Assembly: GCA_944321145.1 (NCBI GenBank)
Contig: CALUKF010000008.1
Span: 1-64,000, forward strand
From: an uncultured Odoribacter sp.
GTDB lineage: Bacteria > Bacteroidota > Bacteroidia > Bacteroidales > Marinifilaceae
Direction: 5' to 3'
Length of the DNA: 64,000 nt
Position numbers and translations under genes: made by a program. Of the stretch, positions 18,120 through 29,023 are shown in pieces. The notes beneath the pieces were generated by a model, which ran no database searches, was not told the DNA's origin, and saw nothing but the letters and a program-made list of their open reading frames with translations. The number at the start of each line of letters is the position of its first letter. Position 1 is the first letter of the stretch.

Positions 18120-21100
18120 TTAGAAACCGAATTTCAGCGTACAGGTAAACTGCCTTGGCACGGGCAAAGCTACACCGCCCGACCGCACGAATTCGGGGTC
18201 TTGTCCTTTCAGCTTCTTATCCGAATAGAGCAACGCCACGTTGGACACTGCCACACGCAAGGAAGCACTGCTAAATCCGATGTTCTTCAACCATTTTGAA
18301 GGCACGGTGTAGGTCACGTAAATATCCTTCAAGCGGATAAAGTCACCCTTTGCCACCCGTACGTCCGAATAGTTGTAAGCATTGAACGCCCGATCCAAGT
18401 AGGGATAGGTCTGCACATCCCGCACCGTGGCAATTGCCGGCACGTTGGTCACCTTCTCGTCTCCCGGCAACATCCAACGGTCTGCAAATTCCCGTGCCAT
18501 ACCAATCAAGTCAGAGTAACGGGAACTGAAAGCGGAATAAAGACGCAACTTGCTGCCAAACTGGTAAGTGAAGAAGATACCTGCCTTGAAATTGCGGAAA
18601 CGGAACGTGTTATCGAAACCGCCGATGTATTTCGGGTCTACCGGTCCTTCGTATTTCAAGAAGTCCGTTTTGTCTACTTCCGAGAAGTTCACCTCGCCAA
18701 CGGTCACTTCGCCGTTCTCATTAATGGACTGAGGCATACCCTCGCTGTTCAAACCTGCAAACGGAATGGAGTACAAACCACGCACCGGACGTCCTTCACG
18801 CGGATAACCCTCCACCGGCAACAAGTCAATCACACGCGGGTTGGTGTAAAGGTCGGTGATTTTATTCTCGTTGTAAGAGAAAGTCATGTTGGTCTCCCAC
18901 TTGAAATTCTTGCGTTGGATATTCTTGGTGTTCAACGTAAATTCTACACCGTGGGACTTCATGTCTGCATAGTTGGCATATTTAAAGGTCTTACCGCCGA
19001 TACCTGCGGAACGCATCTGCCCAATCAGGTCGAAACCGTTGCGCTTATAACCGTCGATGGTCAAACTGAAGCGGTTGTCCCACAAACCCAAATCCACACC
19101 GATGTTCAACTCATATTGCTTTTCCCAAGTGATGTCAGAGTTTTCCAACTCATCGATGTAGATACCGTTCTCGCGGTATTCCGTCGGACGGAACATCACA
19201 TCGTTCCGATAGACTACGGCAGCATTGGTTGCCGGTCCCATATTGGCAGTCAATCCGTAAGTGGCACGCAAGTTCAACAAGGAAACCACCTTGCTTTCCT
19301 CCATAAACCACTCTTTGTAGATATGCCAAGCACCGCTGATGTTCCACGTAGGCAACCAACGGGAAGTCTTGGACTTGCCCAACTTATTGGAACCGTCATA
19401 ACGTCCCGTCAGGTTCAAGGTATAACGTTCGTCAAAAGAATAACCCATGGAAGCAAAGAATGCTGAAAAACGGTCGGTGTAGTCATCCAAAGAGAAATAA
19501 GACTGCCCGCGTTCCACTGCCTTCTTCATCACCAAATAGTCACTGAACGGGATATTGCCACGGTCGTACTGCATACCATAACCGTAATTCTCGGATGCCA
19601 CACGCTGGGTGCTCTTCACTTCCATACCCACCAAGGCATTCACGTTGTGGAAATCGTTGAACACGTTGTTGTAATTCGCCATACCACGGAAGTAATAGTT
19701 CAACAATTGGTTGTCCGTCCGGATATAGAAACCGCCCTTCGGCAATACCACTACCGGCACACCCGTCAGGTTGTCCGGGTCGCGGTACAAATTGGAGTTG
19801 TTCTCACGTACCATGGCATTGTAGTCTGCCCGGTAGGATTCCGACATATTGGAATTTTCGCTCACTTGGTGTTCTTGGCTGCTCTTTACATAGCGGACAG
19901 AACCCAAAGCGTTGATTTCCAAACCGCGCACCGGCTTGATGACAAACTCTGCCTGGAAACGGGAATCCAACACCTCCACATCAATCTTGTTGTTGTTCAA
20001 CTCATTGAGAATACTGAAGGGAGCATAGTTCATGGTGTAGTATTCATAAGCGCCATTGTCATCATACGGGCGCAACACACGGCTCGTATTCAACGCGTAG
20101 CTGAACGGGTTGATATCAAAGCTACGGGAAATGGTACCCTTCTCCGCATCAATTTCCTGATTCAAAGTACCCGGAGCCACTTGCTGGCGCATGGAAGCGT
20201 TCATCAACAAATTCAAGGTAATCCCTTTCGTAATATCAATACCTGCGTTCACATTTGCCGTGAAACGCTTTACATCGTCGGTACGTGACCAACCCGGATC
20301 ACGGAAAAAGCTCAAAGAAGCATAGAAACGGGAACGCTCCGTACCCATGGAGATACTCAATGAATGGCTATGCTGCACACTCGGACGGAACAACGTCTTG
20401 AACCAGTCCGTATTGATGAATTCATATTTGGACAAGTACTTCATTTTTGCTGCTTCCGTATTCTGCAACTCAAATTCCCCATTGCCATAATAATTATTCA
20501 ACGCATCATACATTTTGCGGTACACACCGCCATTGGAACCGTTCATCAAATCAGAATAGTTCAACCAACCTTTTTCCTCCAAGTCCAAATAAACCGCCAG
20601 CTGTTGTTGAGAGTTCATCACATTGTATTCCCGATAAGTCGGCACCTGGCGAATGGCATACTCGCCCGAATAGCTCAAGCTCATACGTCCTTGCTTACCC
20701 TTTTTCGTTGTAATCACAATCACGCCGTTCATGGCGCGCGCACCGTAAAGGGCAGTTGCCGAAGCATCCTTCAAAATCTGGCAACTCTCGATGTCATCGC
20801 CGTTCAAACCGGCTACAGCCGAACTGATCAACGTCTGCGCATCACCGGAAGACAACTCATCGGCACTGATTTCCACCACATCTTCCAACACGATGCCATC
20901 CACCACCCACAAGGGCTTCTGATCACCGAAAATAGAAGAAGAACCACGGATTCTCAATTTCGGAGCGGCGCCAAACGTACCGGATACGTTCTGAATCTGC
21001 ACGCCGGCAGCCTTTCCCTGCAACATACGGGCAATGTCGTTTGCACCGTCGGATTCCAACTCATCGGCTTTCACCACAGAAGCTGCACCGGTAAACAGTT

Positions 21101-21491
21101 TGCGGTCAATCTTCTGGTAACCGGTCACCACCACCTCGTCAATGGACAAGGACTCTTCTTTCATCACCACGTGGCTCAAATCCGCATCGGCATCCATCTC
21201 CAGCACCCGGTAACCCACGAACGAGAAAATCAATTCATATTTCGACTTGTCCGGAACAGGAAGGGAAAACTTGCCATCCACGTCCGTAGCCGTACCGACT
21301 TGCGTCCCCTTGATGCGGACGGTTACACCCGGCATCGGCTGCCCGTTCTCGTCGAACACCTGCCCTGTCACCGTTTCGCTCGTCTGGGCGACAGGCATTT
21401 TCCCGTTTCCCGCCATGACCGGCGCAGGGTTCGGGCACCCTGATATCAGCAATAATGTCAATACGACAAGTTTGAATATATATCCTTTCAT
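18120..21491 (-). CDS. SusC/RagA TonB-linked outer-membrane transporter (SusC2), no STN domain
   Basis: This 1123-residue TonB-dependent transporter has an N-terminal carboxypeptidase-regulatory-like domain (about 40-120). A plug follows (about 120-240) with the SusC signature LWVVDGIVLEDV and ILKDASATALYGARAMNG. A 22-strand barrel ends in aromatic FGF residues. It lacks the STN signalling domain present in SusC1. The signal region contains LISGC, which would also satisfy a lipobox, unusual for a barrel protein. The plug is very similar to that of SusC1, which indicates duplication. SusD2 starts 28 bp downstream. Confidence 0.94.
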   Translation of the reverse strand: MKGYIFKLVVLTLLLISGCPNPAPVMAGNGKMPVAQTSETVTGQVFDENGQPMPGVTVRIKGTQVGTATDVDGKFSLPVPDKSKYELIFSFVGYRVLEMDADADLSHVVMKEESLSIDEVVVTGYQKIDRKLFTGAASVVKADELESDGANDIARMLQGKAAGVQIQNVSGTFGAAPKLRIRGSSSIFGDQKPLWVVDGIVLEDVVEISADELSSGDAQTLISSAVAGLNGDDIESCQILKDASATALYGARAMNGVIVITTKKGKQGRMSLSYSGEYAIRQVPTYREYNVMNSQQQLAVYLDLEEKGWLNYSDLMNGSNGGVYRKMYDALNNYYGNGEFELQNTEAAKMKYLSKYEFINTDWFKTLFRPSVQHSHSLSISMGTERSRFYASLSFFRDPGWSRTDDVKRFTANVNAGIDITKGITLNLLMNASMRQQVAPGTLNQEIDAEKGTISRSFDINPFSYALNTSRVLRPYDDNGAYEYYTMNYAPFSILNELNNNKIDVEVLDSRFQAEFVIKPVRGLEINALGSVRYVKSSQEHQVSENSNMSESYRADYNAMVRENNSNLYRDPDNLTGVPVVVLPKGGFYIRTDNQLLNYYFRGMANYNNVFNDFHNVNALVGMEVKSTQRVASENYGYGMQYDRGNIPFSDYLVMKKAVERGQSYFSLDDYTDRFSAFFASMGYSFDERYTLNLTGRYDGSNKLGKSKTSRWLPTWNISGAWHIYKEWFMEESKVVSLLNLRATYGLTANMGPATNAAVVYRNDVMFRPTEYRENGIYIDELENSDITWEKQYELNIGVDLGLWDNRFSLTIDGYKRNGFDLIGQMRSAGIGGKTFKYANYADMKSHGVEFTLNTKNIQRKNFKWETNMTFSYNENKITDLYTNPRVIDLLPVEGYPREGRPVRGLYSIPFAGLNSEGMPQSINENGEVTVGEVNFSEVDKTDFLKYEGPVDPKYIGGFDNTFRFRNFKAGIFFTYQFGSKLRLYSAFSSRYSDLIGMAREFADRWMLPGDEKVTNVPAIATVRDVQTYPYLDRAFNAYNYSDVRVAKGDFIRLKDIYVTYTVPSKWLKNIGFSSASLRVAVSNVALLYSDKKLKGQDPEFVRSGGVALPVPRQFTCTLKFGF

Positions 21492-21502
21492 AACCGTGTC
21501 AT

Positions 21503-22864
21503 TTAATTTTTAGATAATATCATCCAACGTCTGGAATCTGCGATACTGACAAAATAAAACTCGTCATTCCCAGCAGGTACCACCGTAAAGCCTTGCTCAT
21601 CAAGGAGGAATTCAGTGAACGTATCATAAGTTTCCCATCCCTTTACTCTTTCCATGAAAGTAGAATCCGTCCAATGCGTTCTTCCGTTCAATTCAAAACG
21701 CACCTGATCACCTTCCTCACGCAAGGACTCGTAATTAATACCGTCCAAATAATAGAACTCACCATCATTCAGCAATTGAGTGGTGCCGAACCATGAAAAC
21801 CAGGCTCCGTCCGTTATATCTGCCAGAGGGGAATGCCAGGCTATCTTAAATTGTTTTAACCCCCCAATTACTGCAAGCGGATAACCACTTTTCAGGTCGG
21901 CGCTCATATCGCTCATTGCTCCAAAAATGTTCATAATCTCCACCAACATATTTGCACTAAGTTGGAAACTCCCAATCAATGGCAAGCCTGCTGCATTTGA
22001 TGTCGTACTCAAATCCGTAAACGAATTGTAAAATGGGATAGGAGGATCATCCACGTATTTCAAATTTCCAATTACTCCAGGTGTATTCACCACAAACGCC
22101 TCTTTTGACTCGTCATATTTCAATCCGTCTACTACAACACCATTAATCTTCAACGCCGGTGAAAACCCTATACCTTCCCGCGTGCCGTAAACTGCAGTTA
22201 AAAATGTTTCTGTTGTCTTAGTCGCATCGTCTGCCCAAGTCACGCTCGCAGCCCGGGTCGAAGAATCATACACCAGATTTACTGCCGTTGCATTCATTGT
22301 CAGACTCCGGAAGAAAGGAGCATTCGAAGCAGGCTCCAGTTTCGCCAAATTCTCTTTTGCTGCCGGAATTAAATCCACCCAATCCTCTGCCGTTGCCGGA
22401 TAGAACACAGCCTTGTAACCGTGTTTCTTGCCGGTAAAAACAATAGAGTCTTGGATTACTTCCTGTATCACAAACTCAAATTCGCCCTCCATGCCTTCGC
22501 CCAACGGCTCGTTTGCCGGATTTGCCAAATCATGCAGGCAAGAATACGTGTCAAAACTCAACACTGCGCCCTGCGAAGCGTTCAGGCTATAAGTTGTATT
22601 GCTCTCTTCCTCTGCAAAGTCAGTCAACATTTTCACCTGCCCGTTTTCCCCAAATTTCATCAACACGTTGAAACCGCCATGCTTCGTCGGGTTCGGCACA
22701 TACACCATCTTCCAGCCGTCCGCCTTCGATCTCAGCATCTCATCGCAGTCATCCTGCAACTGCTGCACTCTCATGGTTGAGGACTCGTCAAACACCATGT
22801 CATCATCATTATTACAAGCCATCAACCCCATAAAAAGCATCAATAATAAACTTATCTTTTTCAT
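21503..22864 (-). CDS. DUF4302 family lipoprotein (copy 1)
   Basis: The 453-residue protein has lipobox LMAC (Cys17) and a Cys-Asn-Asn-Asp start after processing. The DUF4302 region includes WKMVYVPNPTKHGGFNVLMKF (about 50-70) and YSLNASQGAVLSFDTYS. It resembles copy 2 in domain layout but is diverged elsewhere. I use the second in-frame ATG (22864), which places the charged signal start MKKISL correctly. It is followed after 11 bp by SusC2, so the two cassettes join here. Confidence 0.88.
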   Translation of the reverse strand: MKKISLLLMLFMGLMACNNDDDMVFDESSTMRVQQLQDDCDEMLRSKADGWKMVYVPNPTKHGGFNVLMKFGENGQVKMLTDFAEEESNTTYSLNASQGAVLSFDTYSCLHDLANPANEPLGEGMEGEFEFVIQEVIQDSIVFTGKKHGYKAVFYPATAEDWVDLIPAAKENLAKLEPASNAPFFRSLTMNATAVNLVYDSSTRAASVTWADDATKTTETFLTAVYGTREGIGFSPALKINGVVVDGLKYDESKEAFVVNTPGVIGNLKYVDDPPIPFYNSFTDLSTTSNAAGLPLIGSFQLSANMLVEIMNIFGAMSDMSADLKSGYPLAVIGGLKQFKIAWHSPLADITDGAWFSWFGTTQLLNDGEFYYLDGINYESLREEGDQVRFELNGRTHWTDSTFMERVKGWETYDTFTEFLLDEQGFTVVPAGNDEFYFVSIADSRRWMILSKN

Positions 22865-22876
22865 AACTATCATAGT

Positions 22877-23737
22877 TTAGTAGTTACCTTTCCTTATTTC
22901 TACCAGAGCCTGGTTAACCAAATCACGCAACTCGTCCAAAGACATGTCCCAACTTTCTTCCATGTAGGTACGTACCAGCTCCAATTTCTTCTCAATCGCT
23001 GCCTTGCCGGTCTCATCTGAAATCCCGTCCAACAAGGCGTTCCATTCTTCCGGCGTATCGGTCACGTATTCTGCTACCATTTCCGCAAAATCCTCTCCCG
23101 GTTCTGCCATCGCGTATGGGGTCACAAAACCTGCGGCATTCGCCACTTTATCGGAATTGTTCGTCCACGTCGCCGTATAAGAAGAAGGTGTCACCTGCTC
23201 GAAAGCAATGTTGTACTCTTTCTTCTGGTTCAAAATATGGCAGAACTCATGGTGGAGCACCCGGATAGACTTCTTCACATTGTCAGAATCACTCGGATTA
23301 AACTCATCCAAATTATACAGCACAATCTTCTTACCACCCTCTGCCGTACCCTGCGTCACCGTACCGTCTGTATTGTAAGAGTTACTGCCCAACAGAAGCA
23401 ATTGCTTCGGGAAAATCGGATTCATTACATCCTTGCCGCACAAGGTAATGTAAGTATCCAGCCACGCTTTCTTCACCACCCGCAGGAAAGGTACTACCGT
23501 ATCCGCACGCGGCGGGGTCAGGTTTTTATCTGATTCTGCCTCAATATCTTGCCACTTGTAAATCACATCAATATTATGAAGACCAATATAGTTCTCCCGA
23601 ATCCATTTGTCCACATCGCTCAAATAAGGTGTTGAGGTATCATAAATGGAAGGACCGAAATCCACGTCCTCCGAGCAACTACTCAAGTAGACCATTGCCA
23701 ACACCGGCAATACCAATATTAATAAAAATCGTTTCAT
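22877..23737 (-). CDS. Substrate import-associated zinc metallohydrolase lipoprotein (copy 1)
   Basis: This 286-residue lipoprotein (lipobox LSSC, Cys21) has HEFCH at residues 163-167 and a second motif EDFAEM with a possible zinc ligand at Glu219. It has the same length as copy 2, and conserved blocks include FPKQLLLLGSNSYN and the NYIG/NFTK-type N-terminus. The two are clearly paralogues. It is the third gene of cassette 1, 16 bp after SusD1. Confidence 0.9.
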   Translation of the reverse strand: MKRFLLILVLPVLAMVYLSSCSEDVDFGPSIYDTSTPYLSDVDKWIRENYIGLHNIDVIYKWQDIEAESDKNLTPPRADTVVPFLRVVKKAWLDTYITLCGKDVMNPIFPKQLLLLGSNSYNTDGTVTQGTAEGGKKIVLYNLDEFNPSDSDNVKKSIRVLHHEFCHILNQKKEYNIAFEQVTPSSYTATWTNNSDKVANAAGFVTPYAMAEPGEDFAEMVAEYVTDTPEEWNALLDGISDETGKAAIEKKLELVRTYMEESWDMSLDELRDLVNQALVEIRKGNY

Positions 23738-23753
23738 AATTTCTCCTTTTTAA

Positions 23754-25271
23754 TTATCTGGGATTAGGTTCCATACCATAACTCAAAGCGCTCTGCGGAA
23801 TCTGCAACGCCCGGCGGGCATCATCGGCAGTCAGCACCATCTTCTCTACCGAACCATAAATGTTATGGGTTACCGGAATATGGAAACGCTTGACATCAAA
23901 CCAACGCATGCCTTCTTGGCAGAACCCTTTCCGCCGCAAATCGGTGATGCACTTCAGCATATTCATCTGGTCGCTATCCAGTTCGTCCTTATAATAAGGA
24001 GCCAAATCCGGATAAAGGTCTGCATTGTTCGCACTGCCATAATAGTCATTCACCTTTGCCAAGGTCAGGGTATGCGAGCCCGCACTGTAATTCTTGATGC
24101 GTTTACTCAAAAACGTATTCAAATCTGCCAACGCAGCGTCATAATTCTTCTGCATCACGTATGCCTCTGCCCGGTTAAAAGCAGTCTCCTCCACGGTCAA
24201 AGCCGCACACAACAAATAAGGCACACCAGCGCTTGCACCCGGATACTCATACTTGAAGTTCTCGTACAGCTTGTTCAAATGGTAGTGCGGCGAAGAACCG
24301 TAACGGGCATATTCCCAAGAACCGCCAACAGGGCTGTTGTCGTACAACTCGTTCATGATGTCAAGGGACAAACCATAACGCCCAAGACCGGCACAACGGT
24401 AGTAAATGGAAGAACCGTTGATAAGCAACAGGATAGCCGGCTCGTCCGACGAAGTGTATTCCTGTGAATACTCGGTCGTATTGGAAGAAATCGGCGTATA
24501 GTTTTTAGCATAGTCTCGCAATTGAGATTCAAAACCGGTTCCCTGACCCAATACTTCGGTCGTATGCATAACCACTGAATCCCAAGCATTCCCCCGCCAC
24601 GTATAATAACGGGCAGCAAAAGCATGGGCGGCAGCCCGGTTGAAATGGTATTTTGCCACATCGTAAGCATTGTCCCGAATCAGGGGCAACCCTGCTTGCA
24701 AATCATCCTCTATCTTCTTATATACGTCTGCCACCGTCTCGCGCTCGTAAATCACCAACGCTTCCCGTTCCGGCTCCGTCACGTAGGGCACACCCAACGC
24801 CGTTTCCGCCGTTGCGGGATCATAATGTTCCGCCCAGAAGTTCACCAGCATGAAATGGGCGTATGCACGTGCCACCAGAGCCTCGCCCTTGTAAGCCTCG
24901 TAATCTTCCTGGTTCGGCATTTGCTCAATGGCATACAAAGCGTGATTGGCTGCCGCAATTGCCTGATAGCAGCTGTACCAATAATAATCGGGCGTATCCT
25001 GCGTTTCCTCGGACACCACTTCCCAATAATAAGCCTCTTCCTGGCGGCGCGGGTAGATTGAATACAACCAGGAACCCTTGTCCGCAGTATTGTCGCTCAT
25101 AAACTCCGCGAACATCATATAATGTCCTTCCGGATAAGCAGAAACCAACAACTCCTTTACCTTGTCCGGGCTGTCAATCACCGTGCGGTCGTCCGGTTCT
25201 GTGCCCAAAAAAGACTCACATCCCGCAAAGAACGGCAAACATCCTATGAATAACAGTAAATATCGTTTCAT
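23754..25271 (-). CDS. RagB/SusD family nutrient-binding lipoprotein (SusD1)
   Basis: This 505-residue surface lipoprotein has lipobox FAGC (Cys18) and begins CESFLGTEPDDRTV after processing. It carries the shared PATAETALGVPYVTEPE block (about 165), also found almost unchanged in SusD2, and the family's C-terminal FCQEGMRWFDVKRFH block (about 460). It is expected to form a lid on SusC1. It lies 19 bp downstream of the frameshifted SusC1, and its own frame is intact. Confidence 0.94.
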   Translation of the reverse strand: MKRYLLLFIGCLPFFAGCESFLGTEPDDRTVIDSPDKVKELLVSAYPEGHYMMFAEFMSDNTADKGSWLYSIYPRRQEEAYYWEVVSEETQDTPDYYWYSCYQAIAAANHALYAIEQMPNQEDYEAYKGEALVARAYAHFMLVNFWAEHYDPATAETALGVPYVTEPEREALVIYERETVADVYKKIEDDLQAGLPLIRDNAYDVAKYHFNRAAAHAFAARYYTWRGNAWDSVVMHTTEVLGQGTGFESQLRDYAKNYTPISSNTTEYSQEYTSSDEPAILLLINGSSIYYRCAGLGRYGLSLDIMNELYDNSPVGGSWEYARYGSSPHYHLNKLYENFKYEYPGASAGVPYLLCAALTVEETAFNRAEAYVMQKNYDAALADLNTFLSKRIKNYSAGSHTLTLAKVNDYYGSANNADLYPDLAPYYKDELDSDQMNMLKCITDLRRKGFCQEGMRWFDVKRFHIPVTHNIYGSVEKMVLTADDARRALQIPQSALSYGMEPNPR

Positions 25272-25290
25272 ACTTCTTTCTATTTTCTAA

Positions 25291-28200
25291 TTAAAAACCA
25301 AATTTCAATGCGAACGTAAATTGCTTCGGCACAGGCAAGGACACACCGCCTGAACGTGCAAATTCCGGGTCTTCTCCTTTCAGCTTCTTGTCTGAATAAA
25401 GCATGCCTACGTTAGAAGCAGCCAGACGCAAGCTCACATTCGTCAGCTTCAACGGTTTCAACCATTTCTGCGGCAGGTCGTAGCTCAACGAAATCTCCTT
25501 CAGGCGGATGAAGTCGCCTTTTGCCACCCGTTCCGTAGAGTAGTTGTAAGCGCTGTATGCCGTGTTCAGGTTCGGATCCTGCTCATACTGGCGGGTAGAA
25601 ATAAACGCCGGCACCTTTGTCCTCTTCTCATCACCGGGCACCATCCAGCGGTCTGCAAATTCCTTCGGCATAGACTCGTTGTCATAGTAACGGTAACGGA
25701 AATAAGGATACAACCAAATCTTGCTCCCGAACTGGTAAGTCAGGAACACAGACAATTTCAGCGGACCATATTTAAAGGTATTGTCAAAACCGCCCGTATA
25801 TTTCGGGTCTGCAGTACCCATATATTTCAGGAAGTCCACCTTCGTACGCTCCTGGAAATTGATGTCGGAGGTTGTAATCTCATTATCCTGGTTCAGGTAA
25901 GTAGGCAAACCTTCGCCGGTCAAGCCCATGAAAGGAATGGCATAAATACCGCGCACAGCCTCGCCCTCTTTCGGATAACCGGTGCTGGACACCAAATCCA
26001 TTACGCCCGCCTCCGACCGCAAATTGGTAATCTCGTTCTGGTTGAAAGAGAAAGTCAGGTTGGAAGTCCAGTCAAACTTGCCGGCTTGCACGTTCTTCGT
26101 ATTCAACGTAAACTCCACGCCGTTGGACTTCATGTCTGCGTAGTTGGCATACTTCAACGGCTCGCCGCCGATACCCATCGTCCGCAAAACGCCAATCAAG
26201 TCGAAACACTTTCTCCAATACACATCCGCGCTCAAGCTGATGCGGTTATTGAATACGCCCAAGTCCATACCCACGTTGAACTCGTATTGCTTTTCCCAAG
26301 TCAAATCGGAGTTTTCCAGGGACGAAATGATAATCTGGTTCTCCCGCTCGGCTGTAGTCGGACGGAAAGTCACCTGATTCTCAAACACCGCCTTTGCATT
26401 CGTGGCAGGACCCATACTGGCGGTCAGACCGTATGTGGCACGCAAACTCAGCAAAGAAATAATGTCGCTCATAGCGAGGAAGCTCTCATTGTGCAAATGC
26501 CAGGCACCACTGACATTCCACGTCGGCAGCCACCGTGAAGCCCTGGACTGCCCCAATTTATTCGAACCGTCGTAACGTCCCGTCAGGTTAATCGTATAAC
26601 GCTCTGCGTATGAATAACTGCCCGTCAAGAAGAAAGCCACAAAACGGTCATACGCATTCTCCAATCCGAAATACTGGTCTGAACGTTCCAACAATTGCTT
26701 GATAATACGGTAATCAATATAAGGCACATTTCCGCGCTCATACTGGATACCATATCCCTGCGAGAACGTCTCCCGCCGGTCGGTGCTCCGCGCTTCCATA
26801 CCGCCCATCACATTGAACACATGCAGGTCATTGATAGATTTCATGTAATTGACAGCACCCCGGAAATAATAGTTCAGCAAACGGTTGTCCGTCCGGTTGT
26901 AAAAACCGCCCTGCGGCAACACCGAAATCTTCGGCATGCCCGGCGTATCCGGGTCGTCATACAAAAACTTATAGCTTCCCTAATCGTCGCGTCATACTCC
27001 GCACGGTAAGCCTCCGCCTGGTTTGAATTTTCCGTAATCTTATGCTCGCGTGAAGACTTCACGTAGCGTACAGCGCCCAGGAAATTGATATCGAATCCCG
27101 TCCGCGGCTTGATTGCCAACTCCGCCTGGAACTTGGTATCCAACATGTCAATATCAATATAATTGTTCTTCAACTCGTTGAAAATATTGAAAGGCGCGTA
27201 ATTCATCACATAATATTCCGGATCCCCGTTCTCGTCGTATGCCCGCATCGCACGGCTGGCATTCAACGCAAAACTGAACGGGTTCAAGTCAAAGTCGCGG
27301 GAAACGGTACCCGTTACCGGGTCAGTCTCGCGGGTCAAGGTGCCCGGCGCTTTCTGCTTGCGGAAAGAATTGCTCGTCAGGAAGCTCACCGTCAGGTAAT
27401 CGTTGATGTCAAACGAAGCGTTCATATTCGCCGTATAGCGTTCCACCTTGTCCGCAATCGTCCATCCCGGATCAGAGAAATAACTCAACGAAGCAAAATA
27501 ACGTGCCCGCTCCGCACCCGCCGTGAAGCTCACGGAATGGCTGTGCTGCATCGACAACTTGAACAACTCGTCGAACCAGTCGGTATTCACCTTCTCAAAC
27601 TGCTGCAAATAAGCAGCCCGCGCTTCCGGCGTATTCTCCAGGATAAAGCCGGTCTCCGGGTCATACTCGTCCAGCGCGTCATACATCTTGCGGTACACGC
27701 CGCCACGGTCAGAGCGGCTCACGTCTGCGTATGTCAGCCATCCCTTCTCCTCCATGTCCTTGTAAGCCATCATCTGCTCCTGCGAATTCATAATATTGTA
27801 ATTCCGGTAACTCGGTTTCATCCGCACCGTGAACTCGCCCGAATAATTCACACGCACCGAACCTTCCTTTCCCCGCTTCGTCGTGATAACCACCACGCCG
27901 TTCATTGCCCGCGCGCCGTACAACGCCGTCGCCGAAGCATCCTTCAGGATTTGGAACGACTCAATATCATCCGTATTCAAGCCTGCCACGGCGGAACTGA
28001 TCAACGTCGCCGCGTCGCCGGAAGACAAATCATCGGCTGAAACATCCACCACGTCCTCCAGCACAATGCCGTCCACCACCCACAGCGGCTTCTGGTCGCC
28101 GAAGATAGACGAAGCGCCGCGCACCCTCATCTTGGGTGCCGCGCCAAACGTACCCGACACGTTCTGCACCTGCACGCCGGCAGCCTTTCCCTGCAACATG

Positions 28201-28940
28201 CGGGCAACATCGTTTGCACCGGAAGACTTCAAATCCTCCGCCTTCACCACATCCGCAGCACCGGTAAACAGACGACGGTCAATCTTCTGGAAACCGGTCA
28301 CAATCACCTCCTCGATTTGGGTAGCCACCTCCACCATGGTCACCGCAAAACTTTCCTGTCCCTTATAAACAATCTCCTGCGGCTCCATCCCCACAAACGA
28401 GAACGACAGCACCATCCCCGGCGTCTTCGGAGCCTTGAACGTAAAATTACCGTCAATGTCCGTCGCCGTACCCAGCGTCGTCCCCTTAATCATCACCGCC
28501 ACGCCCGGCAGAGGCACTCCCGCCTCATCCTTTACCACGCCCTTCAGCGTGACGACTTCAGGCACCTGCGGCGCATTGCCCGGGCGGATCATAATCACAT
28601 TATTCTCCACCTCATACGTCAGGTTCGTTCCCGCGAGCAACACCTCCATCACCTGGTCTAACTGCGCATTGTCCACCCGGAAATCACGCCTCTCCAATTT
28701 GTTCAGTTCGTCGACATTATACAAGAACCGATACCCCGAGGCTCCGCGTATCGCCTTGATGATGTCCACCATCGTGCTATTCTCCAGGTTCAGCGATATC
28801 GGCTTATCCTGGGAGAAACAATTGGCAGACAGCGTAAATGTCGAACATAACAATAGAAAAATACCCAACCTCATAACTCTTAGAAGTTTTAATAGGCTTT
28901 TATTATGCCAAAAGACATAACATTCTCGCAACTTTTTCAT
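25291..28940 (-). pseudogene. SusC/RagA transporter with STN domain (SusC1), frameshifted
   Basis: The restored protein would be about 1216 residues. It has a signal anchor, an STN (secretin/TonB N-terminal) domain (about 45-115) and a carboxypeptidase-regulatory-like domain (about 125-205). The plug carries LWVVDGIVLEDV and SATALYGARAMNG, and a barrel ends in FGF. The frame breaks at a run of five A on the plus strand (26963-26967). Adding one base gives REAISFLYDDPDTPG, which aligns with RENNSNLYRDPDNLTG of SusC2, so one base is missing. As it stands, the first part stops after about 688 residues (at 26874). The start at 28940 (MKKLREC) is preferred over 29027, which overlaps fecR. Confidence 0.88.
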
Positions 28941-28987
28941 AACTTTGTGACGATTTACAATTAAACAATTAATATTTATGTTACTGG

Positions 28988-29015
28988 GCGGGGAAGGGGT
29001 AGGAGCCTTCTCCGC
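28988..29015 (-). promoter_or_regulatory. Imperfect hairpin between fecR and susC1
   Basis: A 10-bp stem with one mismatch (gcggggaagg against ccttctccgc) lies in the 83-bp gap before susC1. It is not followed by a T-tract on the minus strand. It could be an mRNA stability or attenuation element that separates regulator from transporter expression; this is inference. Confidence 0.35.
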
Positions 29016-29023
29016 TTTTATTT

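Noticed and set aside
25291..28940. Programmed ribosomal frameshift in SusC1
   Set aside because: The run is only five identical bases with no downstream structure or stop geometry typical of known sites. An indel or sequencing error is simpler.
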